64,000 nucleotides of DNA from Opitutales bacterium (GCA_020831485.1 JAFIGG010000001.1:1-64000), one strand, 5' to 3'; positions 1 through 9,666 are shown, counted from the first letter of the stretch. Notes: generated from the letters alone by a model not told the origin. Numbers and translations: made by a program.

Positions 1-11
1 CCGCGCCCCCG

Positions 12-95
12 CGTCTCTGCGTTTCTGCGTGAGATAAATCCGCCGGGCATGAGCCTCCGTGCTCTCCGTGCCTCCGTGCGAAAATCATGGCCGGG
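12..95. repeat. Dispersed intergenic repeat of 'ctctgcgtttctgcgtgag' type
   Basis: The first 95 bases hold short near-repeats of CTCCGTGC/CTCTGCG words (CTCTGCGTTTCTGCGTGAG, then CTCCGTG three times) ending in GCGAAAATCATGG, and the word CCGGGCAT occurs twice. From memory, similar low-complexity phrases recur between genes in many environmental bacteria; I see only one copy here. No open reading frame is convincing in it. Confidence 0.4.
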
Positions 96-206
96 CATAG
101 GCGTCCAAAACTACGCACTTTGTTTACGCTTTACGTGTTTTCGGTTCCTCGGTCGATTTCGATCTAATCATATTGCAAAAGCTGAATTACGAACTAGACT
201 ACGAAC

Positions 207-404
207 ATGCCTAATAGACCCAAAAATACGACGCTTCCAAAAATTCCCCGTGATCATGAAACTGTCCGTTCAAAGGCAGAAGAGACTCAGAAAAAGCTGA
301 AGGATCCGGCCATTGATGCGAGCGGGCTGACTTCGCGAGTCAAGGGGCACATTTCATCGCGTGGAAAACGCATGCAGGGCAAACGGGATGATGTGAACAA
401 GTGA
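207..404 (+). CDS. Small basic hypothetical protein (65 aa)
   Basis: ATG-started 65-residue ORF, rich in Lys, Arg, Asp and Thr, with no Cys or Trp, no signal peptide and no membrane segment. The C-terminal half (GHISSRGKRMQGKRDD) is strongly basic and could bind nucleic acid, but this is only composition. It stands alone, on the strand opposite the downstream histidine kinase with which it is convergent (stop about 57 bases from the kinase stop). No clear Shine-Dalgarno sequence precedes the ATG. I do not recognise the family; it may be a genuine small protein or a chance ORF. Confidence 0.4.
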   Translation: MPNRPKNTTLPKIPRDHETVRSKAEETQKKLKDPAIDASGLTSRVKGHISSRGKRMQGKRDDVNK

Positions 405-460
405 GGATCTGGCTGCTGACACGGTGTATAGCCGGTCCGCGGTGGCAACGCTTGGGGCCG

Positions 461-3400
461 TCATTCCTGGGAATCCTCCAGAGACGCTAGTCGTTGCTTC
501 AACTCAGACAGAACTGAATCACATTCATCCTTAAGGTCCTCAACCAGCTTCTGGAGTTCTCCTGAATCGCTTTGGGGATTCTCTTCAATTTTTGTAGAAA
601 TCTCAACTAAGCGAGGAAAACGCATAGTTAAGCACATGCCCCTGAAGGCATGGGCAGAGGCGCGGATCTGAATGAGATCTCCCCCTGTTACCGCCCGATC
701 CATAAGTTCAATTCCTGCAGGCAATTCGCGCAGGCATTCTTCCATCATGTCCCGAACGAGGGTTGTTTCCAAGAACACCGCCTCAACAAACTCTTGGTAA
801 TCAAAATGCTTACTTGCCGAAACGGCATCCTGACTCCAGAGGCCAGATTCCACACTATCAATGTTGAGGAACTTATAGAGAGTATGCTCTAAAACCCCTC
901 GTTCAATGGGTTTCGGCATATAATCATCCATGCCAGCCTCAAAGACTTTCTCTCTCTCTTCTTTAAGTGCCCCAGCGGTCAAAGCTATGATCGGAATCCT
1001 TGTCCTTCGACCGGACTGCAGTTCCCAAGCACGAATCTGCCTTGTGGCAGTAAGTCCATCCATACCCGGCATATGGACATCCATCAATACCAGATCCACC
1101 TTCCGTTGTCTCACCACATCAACTGCGGATTCTCCCTCAGAGACTTCCAGAATCGTGACAGCAGGCAAGACACCACCAATAATGGTCTTAACCAAAGTCA
1201 TATTCAACGCCACATCCTCCGCCACAAGAATAACCAAACCCACACCGGTAGAGCCGGATCCGTTCGCCTCTTCGTAAACGCCGGATGGTTGTTGAACCAG
1301 GCTCCCTTCAAAGCTTTGCGTAAGTGGGCCCTGGAGATAACGGCGAAGTACTTCAGCTCGTACTGGCTTGGCAAAACTTGAGCTTATCCCAAGTTTCCCA
1401 CACTCCTCTCTCACTTTCTGGAGGCCAGAGGCGCTATGAAGAAGAATGATTGGCAATCTATCAGGAGAAAGCTTCAAATCATCCCGAATCAGGCGAATAG
1501 TACTCAGGCCATCGAGGTATGGCAGGTGATGATTCACTATAACCAGATCAAAATCTCTTTTTCCAAGCAATCGGATAGCATCGGCACCATTGCTGCAGCC
1601 AGTGAAAGACAGCCCCCAATGCTTAAAGTGAGCACTCATAATTGATCGACTGGATTCGTTGTCATCAATAAGAAGCACACTTTTCACCGACAACTGAACC
1701 AATTCATCTTTGGTTTCGGGCACCACCTCCGCCTCAAAATCAAAGAAAAAAGTACTACCCTTTCCGACTTCGCTATCTACCTTAATCTCACCATCCATCT
1801 TCTGGACCAACAAACTCGATATCGTCAGCCCCAAACCAGTGCCTCCGAACCTTCGGGTCGTTGATGTATCCGCTTGAGAAAAAGCCTCAAAGAGAGTGTT
1901 GATATTGTCCTTGCTGATTCCTATGCCTGTATCCCGCACAGAGCATCGGAAACGCCCTCGGCTGTTATTCTGCGAGAGCAACTCCAACTTCAGTTCAACT
2001 TCGCCCTCTTCAGTAAATTTGACGGCATTGGATAAAAGGTTAATAATCACTTGCTTCAAGCGGACAGGGTCCACTCGGATCAGACGGGGTAAATCTACCG
2101 GCAGGTTCATGAGCAACTCCAGTCCACTGACCCCTGCATGGTATTTGATGATATCAACGGCATCACCAAACAGCTCAAGAATGTCTGTGTCGACCGTTTC
2201 CAAATCCAACTTTCCGGATTCTATTTTTGAGAGATCAAGAATGTCGTTTATCACGCTTAACAGCGATGTGCCCGAATTACGGATGTTACTGCAGTACTCC
2301 ATTTGAACTGCATCCAGATCTGTTTTGGAAAGTAGATCCGTAAAGCCGATCACGCCATTCAAAGGCGTCCGGATTTCATGGCTCATATTGGCCAGGAACT
2401 CAGACTTTACTTTCGCTGCAGACAATGCTTTCTCCCTGGACTCAAGCAATCGCTTCTCTACCTCTTTTTCGGAACTGATATCCTGTATGAATGACCAGAT
2501 CAGCCTCCTTCCCTGCAAATCGCTGACAACGACTCCACTGAGTTGGACCGGGTAGCGCGTCCCATCTTTTCTCACGTATTCCTTTTCGAAATAATCGAAT
2601 TTTCCAGACGCCTCCATCTGTTTCAGAGCATTCATTTCCTTTGGCTCGTATTCCCTGGGCGTTATATCCCAGTAGCTAAGGTTCAGAAACTCTTCTTTTG
2701 CATATCCAGTTGGTTCCAGAAGCTTCCTGTTAACATCCAGAAACCTGCCGGTTTCATAGTCATTCAAAGCAATTCCAATAGGTGAGAGCTCGTACAGTGC
2801 ATCCAGGATATTGTTGTGATACTTGAGATCCTCTTCCTGCCTCTTGGCCTCGGTTATATCCAGATGAGTACCCATCATAATCAAAGGCTGACCATCAGCG
2901 GTCCATTCCATCACCCGCCCACGATCGACAATCCATACCCAGTCACCATTCTTATGCCGCATCCTGACCTGACACTCATAGTAATCAAGCTCTCCACTGA
3001 AGTGAAGTTTAAGCAATTCTTCGCTTCTAGCCAGATCTTCGGGATGCACCAAATTCATCCATGTCTCAATCGAAGCGGGTAAGAACTCCTCCAGGCTATA
3101 GCCAATCATCTCTGCCCAACGCCTGTTGAAATTGGTTTCTCCAGTTTGCACATTCCATTCCCAGGTTCCAGCATTGGTACCCCTTATAATCCCCTCCAGG
3201 CGACTTCGCTCAGCCTCAAGTGCCTCTTCAGCAAGTTTGCGTTCAGTTATGTCGATGTGGCAGCCAATCATGCGCTTTGCTTCGCCAGTCGATGTCCATT
3301 CAATAATTTTCCCTTTACATATCACCCAAACTGTTGAGCCGTCCTTATGCCTGTAACGAATCTCGTTGTAAAAGGGCGTCTCTCCCCTGCTCTTCACATG

Positions 3401-4381
3401 CAGGTCAAACTGTTTTTGAACTTTGGGCCAGTCTTCCTCGAACATCAGCGTCTGCCATGCTTCTGCACGGTTTGCCATTTCATGATCCTCATAGCCAAAC
3501 ATTGATTTAAATGCGGGGCTGAGATACTCATTTCCACTGGGAACATCCCAGTCCCAATAACCGGCCATAGAATACTCAAGAATCTCCTCATAGAGATTCT
3601 TTTGTGCCACCAGCGATTCTTCAGCTTTCTTACGCTCTGTAACGTCGCTGTGCGATCCAGCCATCCTGTAAGGAACTCCGTTTTCATCGCGAAGAGCCTC
3701 TCCTTTGGCCAAAATCCATCGCAGGGAGCCATCCTTATGTCTCATCCGAAACTCGATCTCGTAGGCTCCAATGCCACCCTTCAAATATCGATCCACATAA
3801 TCCAGAACGCGATCTCTGTCTTCGTCAAAAAGCAGGTCATTGAACGTACTGAAAACATTCGGCAGCTCGGATTCAGCATAACCAAGCATCTCTTTCCAGC
3901 GGACAGACAGAAATAGCTTATTACTCAGTATATCCCAATCCCAGATGCCGTCATTCGAACCTGCGATCGCCAACTCAAATTGCTCTTTCAGGCTGAGCAA
4001 ACTGGATTCCTGATCTTTCCAGGCAGAGATGTCGACACACACTGCCGTCCAGCTTTGCCCCTTCCGTTGCGACAAATCAACCTTGTACCACCTGCCCAAA
4101 GCCTCAGAAAAAATTTCGAAACTCCCGGCGCCACCACACGATACAACTTCTTCAAACAGTTTAATCCAGCTCGGGGAAAAGTCACTCCCAGCCTTAGCGG
4201 ACCGGCTCAATAGACTGCCGCTCAGCTCAACCTCCGTCAAACCGGCAATCTGCTGAAACAATTTATTCGCATAAAGAACCCGACAATCAACCAGCCTGCC
4301 CTCACCTCCAACCACGGGTTCAAGAACCGTAAATCCAATGGAACCCAAATCAGATTCCGGGTCAAAACTTAGATGATCCAT
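461..4381 (-). CDS. Five-PAS hybrid sensor histidine kinase with two receiver domains and HPt
   Basis: A 1306-residue cytoplasmic phosphorelay protein with no signal peptide or membrane helix. Order: a divergent PAS (about 16-110), four PAS_3-type PAS/PAC units (about 130-250, 262-382, 390-510, 520-640; each ends in a GxHxDITERK-like PAC tail), HisKA with SHEIRTPLNG (His668), HATPase with an NLLSNAVKF N-box and DTGIGI/GGTGLGL G-boxes (about 765-880), receiver 1 (about 900-1010), receiver 2 (about 1050-1170, Asp1101 in VLMDVHMP) and C-terminal HPt (His1244 in SAHAFRG). Receiver 1 carries Asn950 where the phosphoacceptor Asp belongs (VIVNHHLP), so it probably cannot be phosphorylated. The relay would run H668 to D1101 to H1244. 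The signal is unknown. The gene lies 88 bases 3' of the TonB receptor gene on the same strand; no partner regulator is adjacent. Confidence 0.95.
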   Translation of the reverse strand: MDHLSFDPESDLGSIGFTVLEPVVGGEGRLVDCRVLYANKLFQQIAGLTEVELSGSLLSRSAKAGSDFSPSWIKLFEEVVSCGGAGSFEIFSEALGRWYKVDLSQRKGQSWTAVCVDISAWKDQESSLLSLKEQFELAIAGSNDGIWDWDILSNKLFLSVRWKEMLGYAESELPNVFSTFNDLLFDEDRDRVLDYVDRYLKGGIGAYEIEFRMRHKDGSLRWILAKGEALRDENGVPYRMAGSHSDVTERKKAEESLVAQKNLYEEILEYSMAGYWDWDVPSGNEYLSPAFKSMFGYEDHEMANRAEAWQTLMFEEDWPKVQKQFDLHVKSRGETPFYNEIRYRHKDGSTVWVICKGKIIEWTSTGEAKRMIGCHIDITERKLAEEALEAERSRLEGIIRGTNAGTWEWNVQTGETNFNRRWAEMIGYSLEEFLPASIETWMNLVHPEDLARSEELLKLHFSGELDYYECQVRMRHKNGDWVWIVDRGRVMEWTADGQPLIMMGTHLDITEAKRQEEDLKYHNNILDALYELSPIGIALNDYETGRFLDVNRKLLEPTGYAKEEFLNLSYWDITPREYEPKEMNALKQMEASGKFDYFEKEYVRKDGTRYPVQLSGVVVSDLQGRRLIWSFIQDISSEKEVEKRLLESREKALSAAKVKSEFLANMSHEIRTPLNGVIGFTDLLSKTDLDAVQMEYCSNIRNSGTSLLSVINDILDLSKIESGKLDLETVDTDILELFGDAVDIIKYHAGVSGLELLMNLPVDLPRLIRVDPVRLKQVIINLLSNAVKFTEEGEVELKLELLSQNNSRGRFRCSVRDTGIGISKDNINTLFEAFSQADTSTTRRFGGTGLGLTISSLLVQKMDGEIKVDSEVGKGSTFFFDFEAEVVPETKDELVQLSVKSVLLIDDNESSRSIMSAHFKHWGLSFTGCSNGADAIRLLGKRDFDLVIVNHHLPYLDGLSTIRLIRDDLKLSPDRLPIILLHSASGLQKVREECGKLGISSSFAKPVRAEVLRRYLQGPLTQSFEGSLVQQPSGVYEEANGSGSTGVGLVILVAEDVALNMTLVKTIIGGVLPAVTILEVSEGESAVDVVRQRKVDLVLMDVHMPGMDGLTATRQIRAWELQSGRRTRIPIIALTAGALKEEREKVFEAGMDDYMPKPIERGVLEHTLYKFLNIDSVESGLWSQDAVSASKHFDYQEFVEAVFLETTLVRDMMEECLRELPAGIELMDRAVTGGDLIQIRASAHAFRGMCLTMRFPRLVEISTKIEENPQSDSGELQKLVEDLKDECDSVLSELKQRLASLEDSQE

Positions 4382-4469
4382 GACAAAATCTTAACTTATA
4401 CACTGCGATAATCATCAGGGACTTGTGGGAAGTCGATAAAAAGGACCAAAAAAAGACCGGGAAGGGTAG

Positions 4470-7217
4470 TTAAAACCTTAAGGTATTGCTCAGCATCACC
4501 GTGCGCGGAGCTCTGGATGAATACTCGGAAACAATTGGTGCGCCCATGCCGTCGTCGATGGCGCGGTCGGCATTCCATTGACGGTCATTCAGCAGATTGT
4601 TTACCTGAAGCCGCATCATCCAGACATTACCGTTATCCCATCTATGCACATAGCCCAGCCAGGAATTGAGAGTCAACAAACTGCTCCCATAGTAGGGTTG
4701 GTGCCCATCGAGTCTGCCTTGAGGCAAGCTGGCAAAGCCAATAATCGGCCGCTCCATCCAGCGGGTCATGAATCCCAGACTCAATCCGTTCAACGCCGAC
4801 TGTTGATCAAAACGATAGACTACCGACAGTTGCTTCTGCCATTCTCTATTTCGCAGCAGGCGGGCTCCAATTTGTGCGCGTTCCTGCTCGAAATCGTCAA
4901 TCACCAACTCCACCAGATCGCCAACTGTTTCACCATCCGGATGATTTACCAGCCGGTTGGAATGATTCATCCACTGGCCTAAATAAGTATCCAGGTAGCG
5001 GCGGAAGCTCGGCATAATTTCCGACACGTTGCGCCGATCATAGCCAACATTCCAAGCCACCCGCAAATTGCGGCTGGGATTCGTTACCAGATCGAATTCA
5101 AAGCCGCGGCTTCTGGTGTCCTGCAAATCCACCCAGGCAATTCTATCTTCGCTTCGAGCTGGATCAAGTTCATCCCATATGGAATATACCCAGGAGGCTT
5201 TCGAACCCCGCAAAGCTCCATTCGACTCGTTGGTTCGGGTTATCTCATAAAAAGATAAATTCGCCGCCAAGCGCCGACTGCCTGACATGAACGCTGTCCC
5301 GCCCTCATATCCCCGGACTTCCTGAGGCGCGATTCTCTCTCCAAACACGTCGCGCTGAGAATTACCCGGCGGTAAAAAGCTATCGGCCTGATTATAGTAG
5401 AGAGTCCAGTTTTCATTCCAGGCAAAGGCCACTCCCGAGGATCGGCGAATCTTATTAAAGCGGTGCAATTCTTTCTCTGAAAACTCTTTCGACGATGGCC
5501 AGAGTCCGCTCTCATCCCGTTCAAAAAGTCCTTCTTTCACTTCGACACTGTCATTGCCAAATGCATGAAATACCGAAAGACGGTCTTGAAAATAGAAGCC
5601 TTTCGCGTAGCTCAACCACGAGCGTAATTGTGACTCCTCGTATTGCGGAGAATTTCCTGAAGCCACGAAGGCAGACCTTACCCCATCCTGCTCTATACTG
5701 GCAAAGGTTGATGAAAAAACCGGGGAACCTTCCAATTCCGGTTCGAGATAAAAACGTCGGCGAATTCTGTTTGCCGGATGATTTATGCCTTCCGGAAATC
5801 CGTCCAATGGAGTGAGGTTCGTTTCGTGATGCCACTCATTCCTTCTTTGCAGATTCCAAAATGATATTAAGCCCCCCAATTCATATCGCCCAAAGGCAGG
5901 ATTGTAGTCTTCCAGGGCCAGATCCATGGTGGTCAAAAGTCGACCTTGAGTGCTTTCCCAATTGTAGAATTGTTGCAGCGATTGCGAGGTGGTTTCCAAG
6001 AAAGGTCTACCGGCATTTGGATTGGGGGATCCATCCGGCAAATGACGATTGGCATCCACCTGCAGCGCATGATCTACCGGCCGCATTCCCTGAAAATTAT
6101 CCCGGCTCCCACTCTCATGGTGTGCCGCAAGCTCTACGGAGAGCCATTGGTTCCAGAGTGACTCCCAGAATCCGGAGTAAAGCTGATAATCGCGATTCAA
6201 TCGGTTACTGCGGCCAGTCAATGAGTGGTACGCAGACAATCCACCCGGCAATTCGCCCGGACCAAAGCTGAAGCGCCTTTCAGGCAGGCCATTGATTTCA
6301 GGAGGAGAGCCTCTGGCCATGCGTCGCCAATCCATCACTGGAATCTCAGAATTCTCTATATAGACCAGATAGGCTCCACCGGCCATCCACTCCAAACCTT
6401 CCCTACCCCCTAGCCCGGCCCTCGGCTGATCGACCAACGGACGTCCTGCCTCAACCCAGGGTGTGTAGCGGTCAAACAAAATAGCACCGGCAGGCTGAAT
6501 GTTGACGAGTTGCCCCCATTCGGCAGAAAACCTGACTTGATGCTGATCGTTGATTTGCCAGTTAAAATTCCCATAGATCGATTCGCGCTGCGTCTTGGAA
6601 GGCATACGAAAATGTGAGCCGTCCTCGTGCAGTCCGATAATCCTGACAGCCATTTCCCTCTGCTTTAAAACCTGATTGAAGTCCACAACCAGACGATGGG
6701 ATCCATCATCAACGATCCGGCTTGAAATCGATTTAACGGATCGATTTAGCAAGGCTCGCTTACCGACCCTATGACTGAAACCGACCGGCGTGCCGGTGCC
6801 AAATAAAATAGGCAATGGTCCTTCGATGAAACCAGCCCGATCAACATTGTAACCGTCACCAGGAACTTCTGTGCGAAAAAAATCCCTCGTTGATACGCCC
6901 CGGTAAAACTCGTTCGTGAAAATCTCTGGGCTAAAGCGCATCGATACCCAGCGACGATCCATCGTGGAACTGATCAAGTTCGCCTGGTTGCTGAGTAAAG
7001 AGGTTAAATTACTCAGAACCCGTCGAGGAAAGTCTCGTCCAAATTCATTCTTGCGCGTAAGATCAGCAGCCTCCAAATGGTCCAATTGCCTCTCATAAAC
7101 ACCAACCCTGGAGGGGATTTCATAATCCAGAGGAGCGGCATAAACGGAAAAAGCGCCCCCACACAACAGGGAGAAGAGGCAGCTAAAGCGAATCCCTATC
7201 AGCGCGAATCTTAGCAT
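4470..7217 (-). CDS. TonB-dependent receptor-like outer membrane protein
   Basis: 915 residues. The N-terminus has a signal peptide (IRFSCLFSLLCGGAFSVYAA, cleavage near 28). Residues about 60-170 resemble a plug domain of the verrucomicrobial receptor type (FYRGVSTRDFFRTEVPGDGYN, then GPLPILFGTGTP), and the rest is alternating aromatic-rich beta strands ending in NTLRF with a terminal Phe, as outer-membrane barrels do. No TonB box or carboxypeptidase-like extension is seen before the plug, which begins soon after the leader. The ligand is unknown; the setting (pectin-active genes further along, kinase just downstream) suggests oligosaccharide uptake or sensing, but that is inference. It is transcribed toward the kinase gene. 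Confidence 0.85.
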   Translation of the reverse strand: MLRFALIGIRFSCLFSLLCGGAFSVYAAPLDYEIPSRVGVYERQLDHLEAADLTRKNEFGRDFPRRVLSNLTSLLSNQANLISSTMDRRWVSMRFSPEIFTNEFYRGVSTRDFFRTEVPGDGYNVDRAGFIEGPLPILFGTGTPVGFSHRVGKRALLNRSVKSISSRIVDDGSHRLVVDFNQVLKQREMAVRIIGLHEDGSHFRMPSKTQRESIYGNFNWQINDQHQVRFSAEWGQLVNIQPAGAILFDRYTPWVEAGRPLVDQPRAGLGGREGLEWMAGGAYLVYIENSEIPVMDWRRMARGSPPEINGLPERRFSFGPGELPGGLSAYHSLTGRSNRLNRDYQLYSGFWESLWNQWLSVELAAHHESGSRDNFQGMRPVDHALQVDANRHLPDGSPNPNAGRPFLETTSQSLQQFYNWESTQGRLLTTMDLALEDYNPAFGRYELGGLISFWNLQRRNEWHHETNLTPLDGFPEGINHPANRIRRRFYLEPELEGSPVFSSTFASIEQDGVRSAFVASGNSPQYEESQLRSWLSYAKGFYFQDRLSVFHAFGNDSVEVKEGLFERDESGLWPSSKEFSEKELHRFNKIRRSSGVAFAWNENWTLYYNQADSFLPPGNSQRDVFGERIAPQEVRGYEGGTAFMSGSRRLAANLSFYEITRTNESNGALRGSKASWVYSIWDELDPARSEDRIAWVDLQDTRSRGFEFDLVTNPSRNLRVAWNVGYDRRNVSEIMPSFRRYLDTYLGQWMNHSNRLVNHPDGETVGDLVELVIDDFEQERAQIGARLLRNREWQKQLSVVYRFDQQSALNGLSLGFMTRWMERPIIGFASLPQGRLDGHQPYYGSSLLTLNSWLGYVHRWDNGNVWMMRLQVNNLLNDRQWNADRAIDDGMGAPIVSEYSSRAPRTVMLSNTLRF

Positions 7218-7380
7218 AAGCTTGACTGTAAAATGATTGGATCAATCCCTTAATGACAAGGAATAACGGAACCGAATCGTAGAATCTTTAACTTATATTC
7301 GCTCAGCCACAGTTTCATATGATTCCGGAAAACAAGGGGACCACCACTTAAAATACAGTCGATATCCCCCTCGCATCGCC

Positions 7381-7418
7381 AAAAAAAGGCCCGGTCGCCG
7401 ATAGGGCGCCGGGCCTTG
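7381..7418 (-). terminator. Rho-independent terminator of the outer-membrane barrel gene
   Basis: Read on the minus strand this is AAGGCCCGG, a loop of about 14 bases that can pair further (GCGCC/GGCGA), then CCGGGCCTT running into seven T residues. It begins about 36 bases 3' of the stop of the 186-residue barrel protein. Confidence 0.9.
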
Positions 7419-7453
7419 GATGCCAAATTGGGCGGATGTGCTGTCAGCTAGAG

Positions 7454-8014
7454 TTAGAAGTTCAGTCCCATGCCGAAGGCGTAGCCCCAGCGGCCACGAT
7501 CCCAGGCATCTTCGACGTCGCTGACGCTGTCAAATGTGTAGCTGTATTCTGCGCGGCCGAAGAGGAAGGCTCCGCCGTGGACATAATACTTCATTCCGGT
7601 CTGCACGCCAGCTGCGAAACTATCGCCGACACTGCGTCCGCCATAGCGGAAGCCGGTATTGGCTCCGATAAATGGGCGCCAGGGGCCGTCGAGGAAGTGA
7701 TAGTCCGCCGCCACGATCGTGGAGCCCGACCAGTTACGGCTGTTCCCCAGATTGTTGACCGTCTGCCGCAGCGAAATGAGCCAGCGGTCAGTCGTGTACC
7801 AGCCGTAGGAACCCTCCAATGACAGGCTGCCATTGTCGAATTTGCGGTCGCTTTCACCACTGCCGGCGAAGGTTACCTCACGGCTTCCCTCGCGAGGCAT
7901 ATCACCGGACTGTGCCGCCCCTGGGAAAGTCGTACGCGCCTGTTGCCCAAAGGCAAATGACGCCAGGAAAAGCGTCGCGGACAGAATGAGTCCTGTTCTC
8001 TTAATAATGTTCAT
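7454..8014 (-). CDS. Small outer-membrane beta-barrel protein
   Basis: 186 residues with a clear signal peptide (MNIIKRTGLILSATLFLASFAFG, then Q). The mature part alternates polar and aromatic residues in short strands (GSLSLEGSYGWYTTDRWLISLRQ; GNTGFRYGG; FLFGRAEYSYTF) and ends in GMGLNF with a terminal Phe, the C-terminal signature of Bam-assembled barrels. This fits an 8-stranded OmpW/OmpX-like porin-type protein (outer membrane protein beta-barrel families). It has its own strong terminator and a leader of more than 100 bases, so it is probably monocistronic and well expressed. Ligand or role unknown. Confidence 0.85.
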   Translation of the reverse strand: MNIIKRTGLILSATLFLASFAFGQQARTTFPGAAQSGDMPREGSREVTFAGSGESDRKFDNGSLSLEGSYGWYTTDRWLISLRQTVNNLGNSRNWSGSTIVAADYHFLDGPWRPFIGANTGFRYGGRSVGDSFAAGVQTGMKYYVHGGAFLFGRAEYSYTFDSVSDVEDAWDRGRWGYAFGMGLNF

Positions 8015-8321
8015 GGTTATACTTGGTTTTTGTGTTTGCTTTCTCCGGTTGTCGCATTTTCAGACGTCCCGGAAGAAATTCCAGGGTACAGCCGATCCGT
8101 CCGCTGTCGTGAAATTCCAGACAGCCGAAGGCTTTACGGCAGAAGCACCACTAAGGGCATACTACTATGCACCATTCACATTATGACAGAAACCAGAGAC
8201 AACAACATGGGGTGTATCCCACCTGTGGGGGCGGGACCGCTGGTTGACGGAACGATGGTTCGTTAATGAATTCGCGGCGCTCTCGGCGAGAGCGCCCTAG
8301 CTGTGGCGTTGAGATGGACAA
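8015..8321. other. Gene-free interval: barrel-gene leader plus a palindromic repeat
   Basis: This holds the minus-strand promoter/leader of the barrel protein and one palindromic repeat near the PHP gene. Within the leader (minus sense) GCTGTC and GACAGC flank 'tggaatttcac', and CCC and GGG flank 'tggaatttcttcc'; the core CTGGAATTTC thus occurs twice, about 40 bases apart, each in a possible hairpin. No ORF longer than about 80 codons with coding character is seen. Confidence 0.5.
8276..8299. repeat. Palindromic repeat, 9-bp arms with 3-base loop (family A)
   Basis: GGCGCTCTC-GGC-GAGAGCGCC followed by CTA. The arms are perfect complements. It sits 22 bases 3' of the stop of the PHP-domain gene (minus strand). 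The same core recurs exactly near 9667 and, with changed arms, near 18690, 20070, 20126, 21998 and 39597. There is no T tract, so it is not a standard terminator. Confidence 0.85.
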
Positions 8322-9554
8322 TCAATGTCCGGATCCGATTCCGAATGGATTGGTAAAAACCCTGAAATCGCGTCCGCCTTCGGTAGTGGTCAGCTCAGCC
8401 CGCACATAGTTGCCCACACCCGGGGTTTCGCGGAAGTTCAAGGTCCTGCCTTCGTGAACGACTCGACCCAGAGCCCAGGGCTCGTGGCTGGTCTTGTAGT
8501 CGGCAAGCGGCTCAAGGGTTTCCGGAACCGATATCCACTTAATGCTGTCGTAATCGGAGGCGGAAATAGTGATGACACCTTTATCATTGTCTACCCGAAT
8601 GCTGTGGATTACCGGAAAGGGTCCGCGGCCGTCGCGCAGGTCGATGCGTCCGGATGCCCAGCGGAAGTAGAACTGGCCGTTCAGCATCGCTTCGCGTACC
8701 GCCTCGGAAGAAAGCTCCTCGAGCACGAAAATGCTGTCGGTCTCGCGGGTATTGTCGAGCTGGTGCATGTCGTCGGCACCAAAGCCCCAGACCGGGCGTT
8801 CCGGCATGAGCCGCGCCAGCAATTGGTCCCACAGGCCTTCGTCATACTTGATCCGGTCTTCGTCTGCGTTGGTGACCTCGATTCCCACCAGGTAATCGGG
8901 TGAATGCTTCTGAAAGCGTTCGACATACCATTCCACCGGTCGCCGGGTCCACCAGTCCGCGTATACAGCAGGATGGTCCATGTATGCCAGGCCTCCAGTT
9001 TTCTTAACCTGGTAAAGCTGTTCATCCTCTGTCAGGTCTTCATCGGGGTGGACCCCATAGGACGTGAAATACGAGTTTATATGGTGCTTGGATGTCAGCT
9101 CGTTGGCTTCAATGCCAACCATGCCGAGTTTCTCCGGAGAAAGTGCTCCATAGTCGCTCCAGGGCCAGGTGGTATTGGCCGGAAAATTATCGGGCTTCGG
9201 ATCGCCAGGAAAATCGGTGCCCTGCCCTTCCTCAAGCTGGCCCCATTCGATCCGCGTGTTGGGTCCAAATAGGTCGTGATCGGTGATCGCGAGAATGTCG
9301 AAGCCCATTTCACGGTAGGTGCGCGTCACCTCATCGACTGAATGCCACCCATCGCTCTGCAGCGTGTGCACATGCAGGGCTGCCTTGTATTGACCGAACT
9401 TCTCCCAATCAACCCGTTCGTATGGATTGAGGACCACAACGGTTTCAGCCATCACTGGAGTGGTGACGAACATCACTCCCAGAACGGGAATAAAGTAAGA
9501 AAGCTTGCGGGATAGTTTCCGGGAATTCCGGCAAAATAAGGAGTATATATTCAT
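8322..9554 (-). CDS. Secreted PHP-domain metal-dependent hydrolase-like protein
   Basis: 410 residues from the ATG at 9554; an upstream ATG would add 13 residues before the leader. The N-terminus (RNSRKLSRKLSYFIPVLGVMFVTTPVMA) is a signal peptide. Residues about 57-95 carry the PHP metal-site signature: HVHTLQSDG, then 'ITDHD', the usual first and second histidine/aspartate clusters; later histidines (SKHH, DHPAVY, ADDMH) fit further metal ligands. PHP proteins are phosphoesterases or related hydrolases; a periplasmic or surface version may act on phosphorylated sugars, but the substrate is not evident. It stands alone between palindromic repeats, on the same strand as the operon upstream. 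Confidence 0.85.
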   Translation of the reverse strand: MNIYSLFCRNSRKLSRKLSYFIPVLGVMFVTTPVMAETVVVLNPYERVDWEKFGQYKAALHVHTLQSDGWHSVDEVTRTYREMGFDILAITDHDLFGPNTRIEWGQLEEGQGTDFPGDPKPDNFPANTTWPWSDYGALSPEKLGMVGIEANELTSKHHINSYFTSYGVHPDEDLTEDEQLYQVKKTGGLAYMDHPAVYADWWTRRPVEWYVERFQKHSPDYLVGIEVTNADEDRIKYDEGLWDQLLARLMPERPVWGFGADDMHQLDNTRETDSIFVLEELSSEAVREAMLNGQFYFRWASGRIDLRDGRGPFPVIHSIRVDNDKGVITISASDYDSIKWISVPETLEPLADYKTSHEPWALGRVVHEGRTLNFRETPGVGNYVRAELTTTEGGRDFRVFTNPFGIGSGH

Positions 9555-9666
9555 GACTCGGATGAAGATAGGTAAAACCCAAGCTGCTGGCATTTCTCCA
9601 GCAGACTTATCGAAAAGCAGGCCCGACCTGCCCAGAACTTAATCACAAAATCATTCGGTGGTTCGC

